DNA of 47,406 bases from Ectocarpus siliculosus (GCA_000310025.1 FN648773.1:1-47406), one strand, 5' to 3'; positions 1 through 10,100 are shown, numbered from the stretch's first letter. A program made the numbers and translations. The notes: generated from the sequence alone by a model not told the origin.

Positions 1-2766
1 GTAGTGACGGAAAGGCGTGCGTTGAACGTGGTTAAAGAAAAACGCGCTAAGTGACTCTCCTTTCTCCGCCAGTTTAACTTTCAGCGCCCATCTCCAGAAG
101 TCTAGGTCTCCATGGAACTCCCAACCGAGACGTACCTGCCTCTTCTCTCTCGACCGTCTGTTAGCCTTGTCGTGTAGGCCAGTGAGGCGTAAGAGGTGCC
201 ACACGAAATATTTCCCCGCCCTCATGACATATGTCATGTTCCAGAGTTTTCCAGCCATACTCAGGACTTCTTGCACACTAGCGAATTCTCTGGTCTGTGG
301 CCAATCGTTCTCTAGCGCGGTCCTTATCGCATCGATCCTCTCATGTGTTGTTGCGATCGTCATTTTATGGGTGTCTATCGTGTGTCCAAGAAAGTCCACT
401 TTCGTGTTCCAGTCTGTGCTTTTCTTCGGGGCGAGAATGGGCGTTTGGCCCGCCTCTGCTGGCCCGAAGAGTCTCACACAGTCAGACGCTAATGACGCGG
501 AGGCTACCAGCGCTGAAGCGTCGTCCGGCGCATGTTGTACTTTCAGTAAAGCGAAATCGTCTACGTACACCCCGCACGAGAAATCGTCGTGGGGTCCGCC
601 TCCGTCATGCGGTTTCACATTGGCGTCTCGGGGCACTCGGGCGGGTGGTCCGTCTTCCCACGGCTCGACTATTTTTACATGTGACATCATTTCGATCCCT
701 TCGTCTACTAGTTGTACGTTGTGTACGTTGGTGTTGCGGTGTGAGTGTTCAGCAGCGGACGCCATGACTCCCCAAAAACCGGGCGAACCTGCCCATCCAA
801 ACGTCAGTCTAAAGTCGGCGACTAGTACGTCTCCTATCACATAGCAGAATTTTTGTGCATCGTCTGGCGCAACTCTCACGTTTCGGTAAGCGTTGTTCAC
901 GTCCGCTGTGGACACTAGTATCCTCTTGTCAGGCCATTTGACTCTCAATCGCGTTATTTCAGCAAGGAAAGCAGGTAGAGTCTCTCCGCACAAACAGTCG
1001 GGTACTTCTTCTGTTACCGTATCCACGTTGACTCCTCCCTTCTGTCCGCGCATTAGTTTGGGGTCAAAAGAAAAATCGTTGATGATTCTGATTTTTTTTC
1101 CTACCACGGCTCCTAGCGGCGATACGCGAACGCCCTTCATGCGAGCCGCGTCCGCTACGTCGAATACGAGGCATCTGTTCTGTTCGACGTCGTCTATCAG
1201 CTTCTTCCACACCAGTTCCGTGTGGGCGTCTATCGTACTGTGATTTCCGTATCGAAGAGCGCTCTCGAGGTTAGGCGGGCTGTCGTGCGTTTTTGCTGGC
1301 ACACCGTTGTCTACGATGTCTATGAGATTCGCTAAGTCTGGGAAGTGTTTTTTGGTTCCGAAGTGTTGTTCGAGGTCGCTCAGGTTTAGCGGCGGTGACA
1401 CCAAGGTGCCGCCGATTTCCCTCGCGACGTCTCCCAACTTTCCGTCGTTCGTTTTTAGAAGCATGCTACCAGTCTTAGCAAGTTCGTGAATGATTTCCTG
1501 TTTTTCGTCAAGTCGTGTACCACGTGCTAGGCATTCCTTTTGTTCTCTCCACATTTCAGCCAGTAGCTTCCCATAAGGAGGTGGCAAGGCTGCCGACCCG
1601 TCACTAGCCGAGTCCCTCTTGCCGTAGGGGTCTTTGTCTCCAATACACGTATTGGGTCTAGCACTCTTGCGATCTTCTCCCTGGTGCGAGGGGTCTTTTT
1701 CTCCCCGGTAAGAGGGGTCTTCTCTAGTGTTTCCACTAGGTCTTTCTCTGTCTTTGTCTCCAATACACGTATTGGGTCTAGCACTCTTGTGATCTTCTCC
1801 CTGGTGCGAGCGGTCTTTTTCTCCCCGGTAACGGGGGTCTTCTCTAGTGTTACCACTAGGTCTTTCTCTGTCTTTGTCTCCAATACACGTATTGGGTCTA
1901 GCACTCTTGTGGTCTTCTCCCTGGTGCGAGGGGTCTTTTTCTCCCCGGTAACGGGGGTCTTCTCTAGTGTTTCCACTAGGTCTTTCTCTGTCTTTGTCTC
2001 CAATACACGTATTGGGTCTAGCACTCTTGCGATCTTCTCCCTGGTGCGAGGGGTCTTTTTCTCCCCGGTAACGGGGGTCTTCTCTAGTGTTCCCACTAGG
2101 TCTTTCTCTGTCTTTGTCTCCAATACACGTATTGGGTCTAGCACTCTTGCGATCTTCTCCCTGGTGCGAGGGGTCTTTTTCTCCCCGGTAACGGGGGTCT
2201 TCTCTAGTGTTTCCACTAGGTCTTTCTCTGTCTTTGTCTCCAATACACGTATTGGGTCTAGCACTCTTGCGATCTTCTCCCTGGTGCGAGGGGTCTTTTT
2301 CTCCCCGGTAACGGGGGTCTTTTCCAGCGTTCACGCCGGGTCTATTGTTTTCTCCCGTGTTACGGGGATCTTTTTCTCTCACTTGTTCAAGTCTAGCGCA
2401 CGGTTGTTCTACTCCTTGGTTAGAGGGGTCCATTAGCGCTGGTTCTGCAGTAATTTCATGTTCATCACTATTGGTGCGTGGTCTACTTTGGCTGGTACTT
2501 CTACGAGTACACGGTTGTTCTACTCCTTCGTTAGAGGGGTCCAATAGCTCTGGGTCTGCAGTAATTTCATGTTCCTCACTACTCGTACTTGATTTACTCG
2601 GGCGGGTACTTCTTCTCTCACCGTAGAACACGTTCGGTGCCACCAACCCGGGAAGAGGCGCTTCAGTTAGCGCCACGGTCCTGCTCCTGTCTACAAAAGC
2701 TGCTACCGTGGGGTCATCCGCCCTCCTCGCCCGCGTTGGCCCCACCTCTGGATGGGGCCCGTATTG
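1..2766 (-). CDS. Pol-like polyprotein with reverse transcriptase, partial (runs off window start)
   Basis: Reading the minus strand, one frame stays open from just after a TGA at 2769-2767 down to base 1, about 922 codons, with no stop. The N-terminal 340 or so residues are a hydrophilic linker, largely a 40-residue repeat encoded by the 120-bp minisatellite. The reverse transcriptase follows: an RIINDFS segment, the motif-A aspartate in STADVNNAYRNV, motif B as FGWAGSPGFW, and the catalytic YVDD at 567-556. About 80 residues separate motifs B and C, longer than usual. LGHTID and a DIRS-like connection region come next. It overlaps the end of gag (2714-2766) in the +1 frame, so it may be made by +1 frameshifting. 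RNase H and any recombinase or integrase would lie beyond the window. RT identity is firm; family placement is not. Confidence 0.8.
1628..2335. repeat. 120-bp minisatellite inside the pol linker (about 6 units)
   Basis: A 120-bp unit repeats in exact register about six times, with few substitutions. Because 120 is divisible by three and the units lack stops, the array is open in the true Pol frame, in a second minus-strand frame (2264-1527) and in a plus-strand frame (1684-2436). In the Pol frame each unit gives 40 charged residues containing the segments GDKDRERPSGNTRED and YRGEKDPSHQGEDRKS. Confidence 0.95.
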
Positions 2767-4538
2767 TCAGGAGTTGGCACCTGCTGCTCCTTGTGGCCTG
2801 TAGTTGTTGCTGTAACGGGCGACTACGGGGCGTGGTGCAGCGGGGGCAGGGGCGGGTGCGGGGGCAGGGGCAAGGGCGGTCGCGGGTGCGGGGGCCCGGA
2901 CTGGCGCTATGGGCGGCGGACCGGGGGGGGGCGACGCTGGGGTGAACCTGTACGTGGTTGAGGGCGCAATGCGGGCGGGTGCACTTTTGTCCTTTCCAGT
3001 GGGAGTGACACGCGCGGTGGGGGGTTCCCCACGTGAGGAGGTCCTGCTGGAACGGGGACAGCGTCGCCACCGCGTGTTGGTTGGCGACGGGTGCTGCGGT
3101 TATCCGCGGGCGGGATGCTGTATGACCGCTCGTGGCGCTGCTCGCTGACGCTTTCCTCTTCTGTGGCTGCGGGAGCCCGGCCAGGCCGTTGTTCAGCTTT
3201 CCGACGATGGCGTTGGCGTTGCCTTCCGCGGTGAGGCCGCGCAGCCGCGAAAACGCAGGGGGGGGGACGGGTTGCACGTCGTCAGCCGCCGGCGGGGATA
3301 TGTCGTGGTCGGCGCGGATCGCGGCGCCAAGGTCTGAGATGTTCCCGAGATACTCGTTGATGTCGGTGTTGGTGTCGGTGATCAGGCGCGTCTTCACCGC
3401 TGCTTCTTGACCCATGATTTCCGCCGAATGAAGGCTGAGGTAGTCCCGGGCGTTGGACACAATGCGGCTGATCTCGGCTTTCAACTGTTGCCTGCGGCCG
3501 GTCGATGGTTCGCCTGCGGCGTGTGTACCATGGTCCAGCACGGCGAAGAACGCTTTCGCGAACGTCTCGAGGTGAACGATGAAGTCGCGTGGCTGCGGGG
3601 TCCACCCGGTAGGGAGGGGTGGGGAGAACTTGGCGATATCGACGTTGGCGATGGTCATCAACGAATCGATCATTTCGGCGTCGGGATAGGCCACTTTGCG
3701 GAGCAGCTGGGCAATTGCGTTCTTTGACAGCGTGGTGCCAACGAACCACCCACCGCGCAGCAGAAACAGCGTCGCCGCGGGCTCGTCTCCCCATGCCTTC
3801 GTGTCGCGGCGAAACCTCTCCTTTTGTACCTGGGTGTTAAGGCCCTGGTTTAACACGTTAATATTTGGGCCCAGAGCCTGTGCTTGCTGGGGCTGTAGCA
3901 CGAGCTGGCCGCCTAGCGGGAGATTAATAGGCTGGGGCTGGCCTTGCTGCTGGAGGCCGGCAGGGGGGAGGTGGCCAGGCTGCTGCGGCTGCTGCTGATG
4001 CTGCTGTTGCTGGTGGAGCTGCTGCTGCTGCTGGTACTGCTGCTGCTGCTGTTGCTGCCTGTTGCTGCTGCTGCTGCTGTTGGTACTGCGGGTGCTGCTG
4101 CTGCTGTTGCTGCATCCTGAGCTCCAGGTTGCCGAGTCGATCGCTTTGCTCTTTTAGGAGTACAGACATCTGCAGCAGTAGCTGGACTGGGTTGATGGGG
4201 GGAGGTGGGCCTCCCAGCCCGGCTGGCGCGGCTCCGCCCGCATTCTGGTCTCCTCCTGCTGCGGGGGGCGCGTTGTTGTTTCCCGCCGCCTGTTGGTTTC
4301 CCACCGCCCCTGCTGGCTGGTTTCCTGCTGCTACTGCCTGTCCGCCACCGTGGGGAGCTGCCGCTGCTGCTCCTCCTCCGCCGCCGCTGCTCTGTTGTTG
4401 GTTAGCTGCGGGCGGTGGTCCGTTGGGAGGCGGCGGTGGTGGCGGTGGAGGTGGCGCTGGCTGCGCTGGCTGCGCTGGCTGCAGCTGCTGGGGGGGACCC
4501 TGACCCTGCTGCTGCAGGTTGTTGCCGTTGTTCATCAC
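2714..4538 (-). CDS. Gag-like protein, CCCH zinc finger, broken by a 1-nt shift in a CAG tract
   Basis: The start at 4538 (MMNNGNN) opens a low-complexity N-terminus rich in P, Q, G and A, then a short amphipathic segment (VQLLLQMSVLLKEQSDRLG) and a polyglutamine tract. That frame turns into alanine repeats and ends at 3924. The glutamine-rich frame resumes one base over and continues to the TGA at 2714, giving about 607 residues in total if the shift is discounted. The break maps to an extra C on the plus strand at 4058/4059, where a CAACAG-CAG run reads CAACAGG-CAG. The C-terminal part has a compact central region and a C-x8-C-x4-C-x3-H finger (CHSHWKGQKCTRPHCALNH). A structural role in particle assembly and RNA binding is inferred from position ahead of RT. 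A sequencing error in the repeat is a plausible alternative to true decay. Confidence 0.65.
3975..4130. repeat. CAG/CTG trinucleotide-rich tract in gag
   Basis: Dense CTG (plus strand) or CAG (minus strand) triplets with CAA interruptions encode the polyglutamine stretch of the Gag-like protein. The tract contains the 1-nt insertion at 4058/4059 that splits gag into two frames. Confidence 0.9.
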
Positions 4539-4820
4539 TCTGGCGTGTCTAGGACCAAAATTCGATCAAGTCCCAAACGAAAACTCTTTTCTCTCGCTGC
4601 TGCTTTGCTGCACTGCCTTTGCGGGCGATGCAACGTTTTTCCCTTCGAGGTCCTCGGCTTCCCAAGGATCCCAAAAGCTTCTGCCAACCTCTCTCTCTTC
4701 TCTGTACCCTGTACATAGCTATACCCCCGTATACCCTTTTTTGTCTCTCGCCGCTCTTTCACGAAATTTCCGGTACGCTTCCACAAACCACGGATTCACG
4801 GTTATACCGAATCCTTCGTA

Positions 4821-4860
4821 CTACAGCTCGGCCAATCACAGGCCGCGGGACTGTCCGCAC
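4821..4860 (-). promoter_or_regulatory. Orphan FCP promoter (inverted CCAAT block) without its gene
   Basis: The block from the ACAGCTCGG segment through the CCAAT at 4832-4836 to GGGACTGT matches the block upstream of FCP1, FCP2 and FCP3, and homology continues rightward into the distal spacer. In the intact promoters TGACATCA lies about 12 bases to the left of the CCAAT. Here retroelement sequence begins at 4820, so that motif is separated from the CCAAT. The FCP gene this promoter served is not in the window: it is either displaced to the left of the element or lost. Confidence 0.7.
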
Positions 4861-5639
4861 TTACAGTAGTTCCGCCGCATTCATAGAAAACTTGCGCGAC
4901 GGGGGACGGGGGATGTACTTCGCCGTTGTTGACATCCTGTCGGCTTGTGTTTCTTGCGAAGCCAGGGTGGCAGTACAGTAGTGTTTTTGCGCCAAGCGCT
5001 CTGAGATTCGAATCAGTTGGGTCTCTCTCTTTTTTCCTTCACCAGCGTCCAAGTCGCAAGTCCCTGTGTGTCCACGTCATGACATGTCACACGGATTTAT
5101 TTGCGTGTCAGTTGTTTCGTCATTCATCTTTTGGGGGACGATTTTCGACCAACACCGATCCGCGAGCTCTCCCTTTGCGTCGCCTCTTCTCCCTCTCCCG
5201 CTATCTCTCGGCCTGATTTCCGAGATAGGATCATGCGCGTGACCTCTGACGCACAGAATTCCTTTGGCTCTAAGCAGTGTGCCCGCGGTTTGCAGCACAG
5301 TCAGTCTACATGTGAGCGCAGTACACACAGCAGTGCAGCAACACCAGCAGTTATTTTAGTTCTCTGGCTAGCACGCTCGCACCACCCGTCGGTTATACCT
5401 TTTTACTCCTTGTACACGACAGCACGCAGTCAGCTTGGACGATGCCGTTGTATTCACACATTATCGGTACGGAGAGCAAAATATTGTTGTCGTTTCGCGC
5501 CACTGCCCAATAAATTGAGCAATTCCATCAAGCCAGCGGCCACTCTACATCAAACAACAACACAACACATACATACATACATGCGCCGCATAATTAACCA
5601 GAAACGAGAGCTCGGTGTGGCGAAAAAAAAACCAAAAAC
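4861..5639. other. Distal FCP spacer, unit A
   Basis: No gene seen. The sequence aligns with the region right of the FCP1 promoter (about 10102-10860), including shared segments such as GTTGTTGACATCCTGTCGG, CCAAGCGCTCTGA and CCAGCGTCC. It is therefore an ancient part of the tandem unit. A run of TACA repeats at about 5570-5584 lies close to the following inserted repeat. Confidence 0.7.
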
Positions 5640-5940
5640 CACTCTCCCCGAGTCTCCCCCCTACCAAAAACAATGTTCTTCAGCAAGGTAGGGGGGTGGG
5701 AGAACGGATGGAGGAGGAGCAGCAGTGGGACGTTTCTTACTGGATACATACGCTCCTCCTCCAGCTACACCGTTTGTTTCGTATGTCTTGGGCGTCATGT
5801 TTCTGATTTGGACGTTTTCTTATGTTGTGGCCGAGACTGAGCCTTGTTTCTAAGCCCTTTTTCCTTAATTTTCGCAAAAATTTGAACCTATTATTCTTAG
5901 CAGAAGTTTCTTAACTGCTGGCCCGCTCTATGTATGTATG
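5640..5940 (+). mobile_element. Truncated relative of the intron-1 Tc1/mariner-like MITE
   Basis: About 290 bp resembles 9288-9560 in intron 1 of FCP1: CTCTCCCCCCTAC-type start, GGGGTGGGAG, GACGTTTCTTA, GTGGCCGAGA-TGAGCC, then a TTTCTTAA-TG-GGCCCG right end. Units B and C lack this segment at the equivalent point, between the GGCCAC-type sequence and GAGGCTGCTG, so it is an insertion. No matching left terminal repeat was found, so the left end is missing or too diverged to see. Confidence 0.6.
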
Positions 5941-7147
5941 TGTGAGAGGCTGCTGAGAACAAGAGCTCACCACCGACATCCTCCGCTCCAACTTTCATTG
6001 TGTGGCTCGTGAGCACACGTTAGGGAGGGAGCCTGCAAAATTGTCCTCGAGTGAAGACTGAAAACAATCACCTCATCACGGGAGTTCACCACCCAGTATC
6101 AAGACACTCGATTAGCGATAGCAAGTAGTCTATGCGACTCTGCCGGTGCACGATGCGCCTCGACACGTAACGTACCCGGTGCATGTGTCCACAACGTCAA
6201 CGGCACGTACACGTTGTCGCCTTACGCTTCGGACCGAGGTCGCCAATACGAAGCATCTAATCGTTGTTGGGCGCCACAACATGTCGTGTGTGATAAGTAT
6301 GGCAGAAGGTTAACCAGCTCCATCTTTGTGTTCGCCCTCCAAGATAGTAAAGGAGGGGAGATGCGGCATCCCTTCGTGATACGAGTAAGCTGTTTCAAAA
6401 AAGGCCATTTCATGAATGGCGGGGCACAGCCCATGGACCAAATACCCAAGACAATCTGTTGTCTGTCAAATCCTCCTCACGTGCTAGTATATCTGCAGGA
6501 GGTGTGCTAAACTTCAAGCACCATCATCGCCAGGTTACACCAAACGAACACACAAGGAGGACAGCGTTCGCAAGCACATCAGTGCAAGCTTGTGTGGGTA
6601 TTGGAATCAAATTATTGTTTTCATCGACATACCCCGTTCAGAGAACAACTACGATCGATGCAGCACGTCTCTCGAGTGTACGCATCATGGTCAAGCCTGA
6701 CACGACGACTCGACGAAACCAACATGGCAAACGGGCAACAGCAACAACCGGCACCACCCACCAGGCCAAAGCGTCGTAACACCAGGCGCAGCCAACACAA
6801 ACACCAACAAAAAGGGCCCCCAATCTCCTAGCCCCCTCCCCTCCGAACAGTAACCGCACGCCTCACGCACGAGGGTGTGCGATACGAACCATCTACGGAG
6901 TACACGGTCGGTATGTTCTACATCAGTCGACATGACACCGTTTCTACGAGCCCAAATGACCATTGAACGCGGCCGCCATCATAGCATCATTCGGCTACCA
7001 TCTAGGGAGGGAGAGGCGTCCCTGCCCCCCATCGCAGCATCTAACAAAACCACAAAAATAATGTTACAACACAACACCGCTATTCACAGAGCGCCCCCCA
7101 GCAACATACCCGGTGCAAAAGGTCGGAAGAACGCACGGTCTAGAAAT
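5941..7147. other. 3' flanking spacer of FCP1
   Basis: No gene seen. This 1.2-kb stretch recurs left of each FCP gene (about 10860-12144, 17600-18804 and 46091-47074). Shared segments include CGCCTCGACACGTA, CTTCGGACCGAGGTCGCC and CGCTATTCACAGAGCGCCCC. Short plus-strand frames that run through it are not conserved in length between copies, which argues against coding. It probably holds the 3' UTR and polyadenylation region of FCP1. Confidence 0.65.
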
Positions 7148-9915
7148 CTAGTTGAAGGTGTACCCCGCGCCGAGGAGGTCGTTGATCACGTACGGCTTGT
7201 TGTTCAGCTCCTCGTGCACCATCAGAGCCAGGATGCCCATCTGTGCCGCGCGCCCGTTGTTCAGCTCGATCGCGCGCTTCGACGCCTGGGTCTCCTCCGA
7301 CATCGCGTCCCACGAGGACCCGAACGGGTTGCCGCCCAGGGTGAAGTCTCCGGGGAACGAGCCCTCCACGTTCTTCATCACAGCCAGCTCAAGGAAGCCG
7401 ATGAACGCGAAGATCTGGGCGAGGCCCGCCGGGGGGATCTTCGACAGAGCGGCCACGCCGTTCGGCATGTCCGCGAACGACAGGTTCGCCGAGTTCGAGA
7501 GCATACCGGGGAGGCGGGTGTTCTGCTGGGTCAGGTGACCGGCGATGGCGAGCATAGCAATGCGCCCGTGCTTCACCTCCACGTACCGGAGGCGCTCGAA
7601 CCGCTCCTGGTCCGCGTCCTCGAGGAGGCCGAGCGGGTCCCAGAATCCGAGGGGGGGCTGCGCGCCGATCTCCGACTCGAACGACATCTTCATGGCCGAG
7701 GACGACTTCGCCGGGGTGGCGACGGCGGCGCCGTTGAACGCGCTGTGGTAAATTAGTGGGGGTGGGTGGCAGCAGGGAAAGGGAAGGAGGGAAAAGAGGC
7801 AAAACAGAGACAAGGATTGACGTACTGAAACTGTTTTCAAGGCGGGTGACAAACTGAGAGGAGGCGGTGACAGATCATTCCAACGGTTCACGACTCTGTT
7901 CACATGACAAGCTCAAACTAAATTCCAATGACCTGACGTCCTGATGTCCAGTGTGAACGGGATTATGTTCAGAGCGGAGAGCAGGATGCGTGATGTGATC
8001 CAGCAATCGGGAGGTGCATACGGGTTGTGTCTTGACAAAGGATTGGGGTTGCTGCTGGTTTCCCATGCGCTGTTTGGGGGAAAGACAAGCCTCGTCAATT
8101 GATAGATAGGTGTGCCAGTCGTTTTGCCCCTGAATGAACTGAGGGACGCCATGAAAGCAGCTCTTCCGCAGAGGTCGCGACTGTTAAAATACGATTCACT
8201 ATTTGGCTTAGTTCATGAACCTTGGTAACGATTCCATCCGTCTCGACAACACCGTCAAGCAAATCAGAGGGCGTTGCCAAACTGCAGTTGTATGAGACGA
8301 GTGATTCAGTTGATGATATCGTGTAACCTTCGAATCTTCTGGTAGTGCATTGCGTGGGATGTGCGGTGTACTGCGCAGCTACGCAAAGGGATGCGATCTC
8401 TCCAGAGTGATGGCAAGGGCCGCCGGAGGAAACAAAAGCATTCCTCCTGTGCGAACCTGGTGGGTGTATCAATCACACATGCAGTTACCGAAACGCAGAG
8501 GCGTCGAAGGGCGTCAGCATACATGAAAAAAGAAGAGAAAAAAGCGGTGGTGCAGCAGGCGAAATCCACGCGAAACCAAGGGTCCAACGACAGCTGACGC
8601 GCATAATATGTCGGGGAAAGGAACACTAACACTGATGTTGGGAATACAATCTGGTGCGTGGAATCGGCAGCGCGTCGTTTCTTCTCAGACCGGGCGTGGC
8701 GTAGCGGCATGTAGTCTTGCTTCCTGAGTTCCTGAGCACTGATTGCAACCGTTTATCAGGTGGCTACGGCGTGTTTGGGTGAGATCAAGCGAGGTATGTA
8801 CATGCGAGTGAGCAGTTACGCACAGGCAGATGGACGCTCTTCCGTGTTTCAGTTGATAACTCGCTGTGCTAATACCCCACGCACCGAGACGCTGCTGTCA
8901 AGCTGCTACTACATACTGGTAGTGCATATGAGCACGTGGGGAGACTATTATAGTACATACTTCTAGTAGTTTCCTTGCAATTGGGATGGCATGGAGTAGT
9001 CTACAGTACCGGCCCGGAGATAAGAAACATCAAAATCGTGTCGAGGCCCAATCCCACATTTTGCGTCGAAAGATCAGCCGAAGGCGTCCATTCTCTTAAG
9101 AGGCATTTCTTATTCCTTTGGACTGTCGCATCCTCCTGATTATGTTATTTCTCGTTTTCTTTAATTTCTGGCTAAGAATATGCATACAACGACACCAAAC
9201 ATTCATGCGTGGGTAAAGCAGCCCGCGGAGGCGCCGGCCGAGTAGCTTAATAGCGCGGAGGCGGGGGGGGCAGCGCCAACAATCACTCTCCCCCCCTACG
9301 AAAAAAAACGTTGTCCCGCTCGGCACCGGGGGGGTGGGAGCACCGAAAGAGCAGCAGTGGAACGTTTCTTATTGGAAACGCTCCCCCAGCAACCCTTGTT
9401 TCTTATGTATTGGGAGTATCACACGGTCATGTTCTTCTTGGGACGTTTCTTATGCTGTGGCCGAGATTGAGCCGTGTTTCTTAGTCCATTTTCCTTATTT
9501 TTCGAATAAAGTTGAGCCTTTTTTTCTAGGGAGTTTTTTCTTAATGACGGGCCCGTACTGTATGTATGTACATACTTCTACATTCTACGTAGTACATAGT
9601 TTCTTTCCATTCCAGACAACTAATCGACACACAGACGCTGTGGAGGTTTCGGACTTCTCTGCGCATGAAACTTGTTGTGCAAACTGCAGCGGGCTCCCCA
9701 ATACAACAGGAGAGGGGCTTGGGCGATGCGACAGACGAGGAACACATGCGACAGAACCACAACACCACGACGACCTAGACACTAAATAGCTACAGACTGA
9801 CAAGAGCAACCCAAGGTTCACGAATCAAGCACCCCTCCAACAGCTGCTCTCACCTGGGTGCCACGAAGGCTTGGGCTCCGGCCACGCAGGCAGCGGCTAC
9901 AACGCAGGACTTCAT
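7148..9915 (-). CDS. LHCF: FCP1: fucoxanthin chlorophyll a/c-binding light-harvesting protein (2 exons)
   Basis: Exon 1 is 9915-9854 (ATG to CCC AG) and exon 2 is 7742-7148, joined by a GT-AG intron in phase 2 (GTGAGAGC at 9853, TTACCACAG ending at 7743). The join gives 218 residues and a TAG stop. Residues 1-20 are a signal peptide with cleavage site AQA|FVAP, the heterokont plastid-targeting type. Residues 21-37 are a Ser/Ala-rich transit-like segment. The mature protein has the LHC fold: helix 1 with YVEVKHGRIAML (E76, H79, R81 as pigment and salt-bridge residues), helix 2 around PPAGLAQIFAFIGFLELAV, and helix 3 with ELNNGRAAQMGI (E180, N183, R185). As a family member it would bind chlorophyll a, chlorophyll c and fucoxanthin in the thylakoid antenna. 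Exon 2 appears identical to that of FCP2 by eye. Confidence 0.93.
9002..9562. mobile_element. Tc1/mariner-like MITE in FCP1 intron
   Basis: The ends form inverted repeats: TACAGTACCGGCCCGGAGAT on the left, and on the reverse complement of the right end TACAGTACGGGCCCGTCAT, both followed by AAGAAA. Taking the element as CAGTAC...GTACTG leaves TA on both sides, the classic Tc1/mariner target duplication. It is about 560 bp with no transposase frame, so non-autonomous. A relative lies at 5640-5940. Confidence 0.65.
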
Positions 9916-10057
9916 CTTGATGTGAGGTGGTGGTGTGGGAAGAGAAGGGTGGGTGTGGGAGAGATGTGGTGGGCAGCAAACGGAGTGAACGTAGGGAGCG
10001 GGGGCGTGGGCTGTCAAATCTGCGAGAGGAAGTGTCGAAGAGTAGCCGCCAGCGAAA

Positions 10058-10100
10058 TGACATCAACCACAGCTCGGCCAATCACAGGCCGCGGGACTGT
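10058..10100 (-). promoter_or_regulatory. FCP1 promoter module (CCAAT plus TGATGTCA)
   Basis: The CCAAT at 10078-10082 (ATTGG on the gene strand) lies about 163 bases upstream of the FCP1 ATG. TGACATCA at 10058-10065 is about 12 bases closer to the gene. Both motifs and the GC-rich CAGGCCGCGGGACTGT extension recur upstream of FCP2 and FCP3. No TATA box is visible between the module and the ATG. The CRE-like octamer could bind a bZIP factor; that is inference. Confidence 0.65.

Larger units (their letters stand above)
1..4820 (-). mobile_element. DIRS-like (or unclassified) retroelement, 5' part, inserted in an FCP promoter
   Basis: On the minus strand this block holds a 5' leader (about 4819-4539), a Gag-like gene (4538-2714) and an overlapping Pol frame that runs off the window start. 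The right boundary is placed at 4820, because the sequence from 4821 onward matches the FCP promoter region of the neighbouring genes and the match stops abruptly there. No LTR or terminal repeat could be recognised, since the other end is outside the window. The connection region after the RT (LGHTIDT, then a conserved GKL and a MRAGK-type segment) is more like DIRS/Ngaro-type elements than Ty1 or Ty3. The diagnostic tyrosine recombinase would lie off-window, so the class is an inference. Confidence 0.65.

Noticed and set aside
167-844. Plus-strand frames opposite the reverse transcriptase
   Set aside because: The minus strand encodes clear RT motifs through this stretch; the plus frames have no recognisable domain.
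1628-2335. CRISPR array
   Set aside because: The repeats are contiguous 120-bp units without variable spacers, in a eukaryotic retroelement reading frame.
1684-2436. Plus-strand 250-codon repeat protein
   Set aside because: It is the antisense of the minisatellite within the RT-bearing Pol frame, and the RT fixes the coding strand as minus.
5568-5943. Inverted pair of CATACATACATA and TATGTATGTATG as element ends
   Set aside because: These are simple tetranucleotide runs that also occur elsewhere in the window; the pairing is probably chance.
6875-7756. Plus-strand 293-codon frame opposite FCP1 exon 2 (also 11866-12753)
   Set aside because: It is the antisense of a GC-rich conserved exon and owes its length and conservation to the FCP coding strand; its composition (Arg/Glu/Leu/His) is typical of such shadows.
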